From Brevibacillus_C sp046036945 (GTDB lineage: Bacteria; Bacillota; Bacilli; Brevibacillales; Brevibacillaceae): a stretch of DNA of 64,000 nucleotides. This document shows positions 60,754 through 64,000 of the stretch, piece after piece. The stretch spans positions 34,763-98,762 of the forward strand of contig NZ_JBJQOQ010000018.1 in the NCBI RefSeq assembly GCF_046036945.1, in the 5' to 3' direction. The stretch's first letter is position 1. Each line of letters opens with the position of its first letter. The notes under the pieces are model-generated. The model did not search any database, was not told the DNA's origin, and saw only the letters and a program-made list of their open reading frames with translations. A program made the position numbers and the translations under genes.

Positions 60754-60769
60754 AGCAAGCGCCGTGCCA
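60754..60769 (-). promoter_or_regulatory. Sigma-54 (-24/-12) promoter
   Basis: On the minus strand TTGGCACGGCGCTTGCTAT: TGGCAC, five bases, TTGCT. This agrees with the sigma-54 consensus (TTGGCACG-N4-TTGCT) at every conserved base. Expected start of transcription is about 60742, 20 bases before the acyl-CoA dehydrogenase ATG. Confidence 0.92.
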
Positions 60770-60770
60770 A

Positions 60771-60797
60771 AAAGAAAAAGACCGGAAGTTCCGGTCT
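60771..60797 (-). terminator. Terminator of the sigma-54 activator gene
   Basis: AGACCGGAA and TTCCGGTCT form a perfect stem (60779-60797), followed on the minus strand by CTTTTTCTTT. It lies between the regulator stop and the sigma-54 promoter and isolates the operon from read-through. Confidence 0.85.
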
Positions 60798-60817
60798 GCG
60801 GCAAATAGGAATGCAAA

Positions 60818-60837
60818 ACATCATCATTTCGTGATGT
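60818..60837. promoter_or_regulatory. Candidate upstream activator site
   Basis: ACATCA-N8-TGATGT, an inverted repeat 50-70 bases upstream of the -24 element, where enhancer-binding proteins usually bind. It is assigned to the adjacent activator by position only. Confidence 0.45.
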
Positions 60838-60860
60838 GTTTTTACAACATGTATGCAGTT

Positions 60861-62267
60861 TTACATCACTTCTCGCTTCATCCGGTACTTCTGCATCTTG
60901 CGGATTAGGGTTGATTGGTCGATTTGCAAAGCTTTGGCTGCCTGGCGAACGCTGGGAAACTGGCTCAAGGACTGCCTAATGATGACTCTCTCCCACTCTT
61001 CCAGCTGCTCCTTTAATGATTGACCCTGCTGTACGGTTTGCGGCGGTCGGTGACTGGCGGAACGTCTGGCCGGACCGATTTTCACTTCGCTTTCAATGTC
61101 CTGCAGGTTAATCAAAGGCTTGTTGATCATCAAGCTGATTCGCTCGACGAGGTTTTGCAGCTCCCGCACATTGCCCGGCCAATCGTACTCCCGCAAGCTT
61201 TCCAGGGCGTCGCGGGAAAACATGCGGTTGACGCCGTAGGTATTTTTGATATTGCGCAGAAAATGGTAGACGAGCGGAATGATGTCGTCCCTTCTCTCTC
61301 GAAGTGGCGGGACGACGATCGGGATGATGTTCAGGCGGTAGTACAAGTCCTCCCGGAACTTGCCCTGGGCGACCAGCTCGTCCAAATTCCGATTGGTTGC
61401 GGCGATGATTCTCACGTCTATCTTGATCGGTTTGACCCCGCCTATCCGCGTAATTTCATACTCTTGCAGGACGCGCAGCAGCTTGACCTGCAGCTGCTGG
61501 GGCATGTCGCCTATCTCGTCGAGAAACAGCGTCCCTGCAGAAGCGATCTCAAACAGACCTGGCTTCCCTGATTTGCTGGCTCCCGTAAAAGACCCCGATT
61601 CGTAGCCGAACAGCTCCGATTCCAGCAGCTGCTCCGGAATAGCCCCGCAGTTGATCCTGACGAGCGGCTTGTCACTGCGATTGCTGTACTGATGGATGAG
61701 GTTGACAATCCCCTCTTTTCCTACTCCGGATTCCCCTTGTATCAGTACGACGGAATTGACCTGGGCCACTCGCATCGCCCGCTCCATCACTTCCTTTGTC
61801 TTCAGATCGTGTGCGACGATGGCCTTTCTCGCATCCTGTTTTTCCTTTAATTCTTCCAGTTCGCGGTTCACCCGTTGATTCTGCTCTTCCAGGTCCAGGA
61901 TTTCCTTTTCCAATTGATTGAGTGTCGTCAGGTCGCGTATATTGCACACGACCTTTTTGATCTCTCCGCTTGCATCTCTGATCGGCACGCCCGATACGAG
62001 TACTTTTTTGCCGGTGATGAAGTTTTGAATGATCGTCATCGGCTTCTTTTCACTCAAGACGCGAAAGGTGACAGATTTGTCAATGACCCCCTCGTCGATC
62101 AGTTCCTGCAGATTTCGCCCTACACAATCTTGTGCCCGCAGACCGGTAAGCCGTTCGTAAGCGGGGTTCTGGAAGAGGATCACTCCATCAGCGTCACAGA
62201 TGACGATCCCGTCAAAAGAGTAGTGAATGATCTGCGTCAGCTCATCCAGGACGAAGTCATAAGCCAT
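60861..62267 (-). CDS. PAS-domain sigma-54-dependent transcriptional activator
   Basis: A 468-residue enhancer-binding protein. A PAS domain (about 10-125, CDADGVILFQNPAYERLTG) is joined by a coiled coil (LEKEILDLEEQNQRV) to an AAA+ domain with Walker A GESGVGKEG, the sigma-54-contact loop ESGSFTGA (Ser for the usual Ala), and Walker B FLDEIGDMP. A Fis-type HTH closes the protein (ESLREYDWPGNV block, then QAAKALQIDQSTLIRKMQK). It activates sigma-54 RNA polymerase on sensing a ligand. It is directly upstream of the catabolic operon in the same orientation. Confidence 0.95.
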   Translation of the reverse strand: MAYDFVLDELTQIIHYSFDGIVICDADGVILFQNPAYERLTGLRAQDCVGRNLQELIDEGVIDKSVTFRVLSEKKPMTIIQNFITGKKVLVSGVPIRDASGEIKKVVCNIRDLTTLNQLEKEILDLEEQNQRVNRELEELKEKQDARKAIVAHDLKTKEVMERAMRVAQVNSVVLIQGESGVGKEGIVNLIHQYSNRSDKPLVRINCGAIPEQLLESELFGYESGSFTGASKSGKPGLFEIASAGTLFLDEIGDMPQQLQVKLLRVLQEYEITRIGGVKPIKIDVRIIAATNRNLDELVAQGKFREDLYYRLNIIPIVVPPLRERRDDIIPLVYHFLRNIKNTYGVNRMFSRDALESLREYDWPGNVRELQNLVERISLMINKPLINLQDIESEVKIGPARRSASHRPPQTVQQGQSLKEQLEEWERVIIRQSLSQFPSVRQAAKALQIDQSTLIRKMQKYRMKREVM

Positions 62268-62327
62268 TCCGTTACCCTCCCATCACGTCCGTTCGATAAA
62301 TGACAGAATTGTTGTTATTAACAGAAT

Positions 62328-62356
62328 ATTGTAATATTAAAATATCACAATTTGAA
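62328..62356 (-). promoter_or_regulatory. Sigma-A promoter of the activator gene
   Basis: On the minus strand TTCAAA (62351-62356), 17 bases, TACAAT (62328-62333). On the plus strand the same A/T-rich gap has TTGTTA-N17-TATTAA for the divergent acyl-CoA ligase gene, so the two promoters overlap. No sigma-54 site is seen here. Confidence 0.5.
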
Positions 62357-62381
62357 AGAAAAATGAATGGGGGGTCAATTT

Positions 62382-63869
62382 ATGTCGGCGAGATTGGATC
62401 AGATGATCAGAAGGCACGCTGTCCAAAATCCGGATCAGCTGGCGCTGGGCACCGAGCGCGGGACCTACACCTATCGGGAATTGGATCACCTGCTTGACAA
62501 ACTGGCGCAAGCTTTTGCCGGCTGGGGCATCACTCCCGGAGACCGGATCGCCATTGTCCTCATGAACCGGGAAGAATTTGTCCTGACGTACTTCGCCTGC
62601 ATGCGGGCAGGCGCTATCTCCGTCCCTGTCAATCCGGTGCTGTCTGCCCGCGAATTGCAGTTGATCCTCTCCGATTGCGCACCCAGGATTGTCGTCTCCA
62701 GCCAGCCCTTTATCGAAAAGCTGGAACAAGTAGAATGGACGGAGGCTCCGCTTTTGCTCAACGCGGACGATCCGGAATCGTTTGCCGCGTTCATGGCAGC
62801 CGGCAAAGATGAGCCCCTCCAGCTTCCTGCGGATGTCGAAGAGTCGACGATTATCTACACCTCGGGAACCACCGGGCTGCCCAAGGGAGCGCTGCTGACG
62901 CACGGGAATCTGTACAGCAATGCACAGGTCTACGCCGAGGCGCTGGGAATGAGTGCAGAGGAAAAAACGTTAATCGTCGCGCCTGTCTTCCACACAGCGG
63001 CGCAAACCTGCTGTCTGAATGCGACCGTGTACAGCGGCGGCTACAATTACCTGTTGGAGAGGTGGGAATCAAGCCAAAAGACGCTCCAGACGATGGAGCG
63101 GGAAAAGATCAGCTTCTTCTTCGGGCCGCCGACGATGTACACGTACATGCTGCAGGATCCGCGCATCAAAGAATACAATCTCAGCCTCCGCCTCGCCTTT
63201 ACCGGTGCCGCCCCCTTGCCTGTCGAAGTGTTTGCCAGATGGAAGGAGCTGCTTGGTTTTGAAATCGTCGAGGGGTACGGCTTATCGGAAACCTCCCCGG
63301 TCGTCACGATCAACCCGCCCTTCGGCCGAAAAAAGCCGGGCAGCATCGGCACCCCGATCCGCGACGTCCAGGTCCGGATCTACTTTGAAAACGATCAGGA
63401 GGATGGCGACGGCGTAGGCGAACTCATCGTAAAAGGCCCCAACGTCATGAAGGGATACTGGAACAAGCCGGAAGAATCCGCGAAGGCACTGCGAGATGGA
63501 TGGCTTCACACTGGCGATATGGCCCGGGTGGACGAAGACGGCTATTTTTACATCGTCGACCGCAAGAAAGACATGATCAACCGCGCCGGCTTCAAAATCT
63601 ATCCGCGTGAGCTGGAGGAGGTCATCTACCAGCATCCGTCCGTGTTGGAGGTGGCGGTGGTCGGCATCCCCGACCCGGTCAGAGGCGAAGAGGTAAAAGC
63701 GTTCATCACGCTGAAACAGGATCAGCCCGCTCCCACCCTGGAAGAGCTGCATTCATTCTGCGAGGGAAAGCTGGCTTCCTACAAGTTTCCCAGACAGCTT
63801 GAAGTGCTCGACCAGATGCCCAAAACCGTCAGCGGCAAGATCCTCAAAACAAGTTTAAGAGGACGGTAG
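62382..63869 (+). CDS. AMP-forming acyl-CoA ligase
   Basis: A 495-residue adenylate-forming ligase: TIIYTSGTTGLPKGALLTH (P-loop), FGPPTMYTYML, VEGYGLSETSPV, GWLHTGDMARVDEDGYFYI, DRKKDMINRAGFKIYPRELE and the catalytic Lys in TVSGKILKTSL. It activates a carboxylic acid to its CoA thioester. GGGGGG lies seven bases before the ATG at 62382. It is divergent from the sigma-54 activator and probably feeds the acyl-CoA dehydrogenase of the operon. Chain length or ring structure of the acid cannot be read from sequence. Confidence 0.92.
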   Translation: MSARLDQMIRRHAVQNPDQLALGTERGTYTYRELDHLLDKLAQAFAGWGITPGDRIAIVLMNREEFVLTYFACMRAGAISVPVNPVLSARELQLILSDCAPRIVVSSQPFIEKLEQVEWTEAPLLLNADDPESFAAFMAAGKDEPLQLPADVEESTIIYTSGTTGLPKGALLTHGNLYSNAQVYAEALGMSAEEKTLIVAPVFHTAAQTCCLNATVYSGGYNYLLERWESSQKTLQTMEREKISFFFGPPTMYTYMLQDPRIKEYNLSLRLAFTGAAPLPVEVFARWKELLGFEIVEGYGLSETSPVVTINPPFGRKKPGSIGTPIRDVQVRIYFENDQEDGDGVGELIVKGPNVMKGYWNKPEESAKALRDGWLHTGDMARVDEDGYFYIVDRKKDMINRAGFKIYPRELEEVIYQHPSVLEVAVVGIPDPVRGEEVKAFITLKQDQPAPTLEELHSFCEGKLASYKFPRQLEVLDQMPKTVSGKILKTSLRGR

Positions 63870-64000
63870 GATGCTTGAGCATCTCGAAAAGTGTCCGGAA
63901 ACCCATTTCCGTTGAAAACGGAATTAAGACCGTGTTAAGATAAAAGTGTCTAAAGGAGTGAATGCTCCCACCGCCTGAAGAGGCGGGGGCTTCTTGTTTC
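63870..64000. other. Hairpin-rich right edge, possible IS end
   Basis: Three hairpins follow the ligase stop: GATGC-TTGA-GCATC (63870-63883), TTCCGTT-GAA-AACGGAA (63907-63923) and CCC(A)CCGCCT-GAAG-AGGCGGGGG (63967-63989) followed by CTTCTTGTTTC. None has a proper T run directly after. The last one, with its GCTTCTTGTTTC tail, resembles subterminal hairpins of IS200/IS605-IS1341 elements; the element itself would be outside the window. Confidence 0.4.

Overview
The window looks like a chromosomal segment of a moderately GC-rich, spore-former-type Firmicute, most probably Brevibacillus or a close Paenibacillaceae relative. Evidence: strong AAGGAGG-type ribosome binding sites, frequent TTG/GTG starts, and many genes with clear Bacillus subtilis counterparts (yunDEF, yuaF-floT, sufCDSUB, pckA, gcvH, yusI, ykuU, yfiT, bmrCD). 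No rRNA, tRNA or CRISPR array was seen. The genus is inference.

Left part (1-18.5 kb): a yunF-yunE-yunD operon cut by the left edge, a JAMM metalloprotease, a flotillin/NfeD pair behind a sigma-W-type promoter, an alpha/beta hydrolase, and a small operon (TIM-barrel isomerase, DeoR C-terminal remnant, PHP phosphatase) behind a PhoP-box promoter. Next come a VWA lipoprotein, a decayed methyltransferase, a class III aminotransferase with an RpiR regulator and likely operator, a copper-amine-oxidase-N-like secreted protein, a cupredoxin, a YitT protein, a NaK-type cation channel with an altered filter, YfiT, and an SRAP protein beside the tail of a tyrosine recombinase.

Middle part (18.5-46 kb): the sufCDSUB iron-sulfur operon, DUF1802 protein, PEP carboxykinase, SCP2 protein, VOC protein, gcvH, thioredoxin-like protein, a peroxiredoxin with a PerR-like box, yusI, DUF2797 protein and a polysaccharide deacetylase. 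An AT-rich island at about 32.3-33.1 kb holds a small membrane protein with a switch-like leader. It is followed by an orphan amino-acid ABC ATPase, an MFS transporter, a BmrCD-type heterodimeric multidrug exporter with a probable attenuator leader peptide, a Cu/Zn SOD, mntH, a CzrA-type sensor with its P1B metal ATPase, and an MHYT-GGDEF-EAL protein.

Right part (46.4-63.9 kb): the most striking unit. Fourteen tightly packed genes on the minus strand run from a near-perfect sigma-54 promoter (60754-60769) to a strong terminator (46394-46418): acyl-CoA dehydrogenase, 3-hydroxyacyl-CoA dehydrogenase, ThDP enzyme, Fe-alcohol dehydrogenase, SDR, a complete Liv-type ABC importer, Zn-alcohol dehydrogenase, nitroreductase, SDR and aldehyde dehydrogenase. 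A PAS-sigma-54 activator lies just upstream and an acyl-CoA ligase is divergent from it. Together these look like an inducible uptake-and-oxidation pathway for a small hydroxy, keto or diol compound that ends in acyl-CoA beta-oxidation. The substrate cannot be named from sequence. The right edge (63.9-64.0 kb) carries hairpins resembling the end of an IS element.
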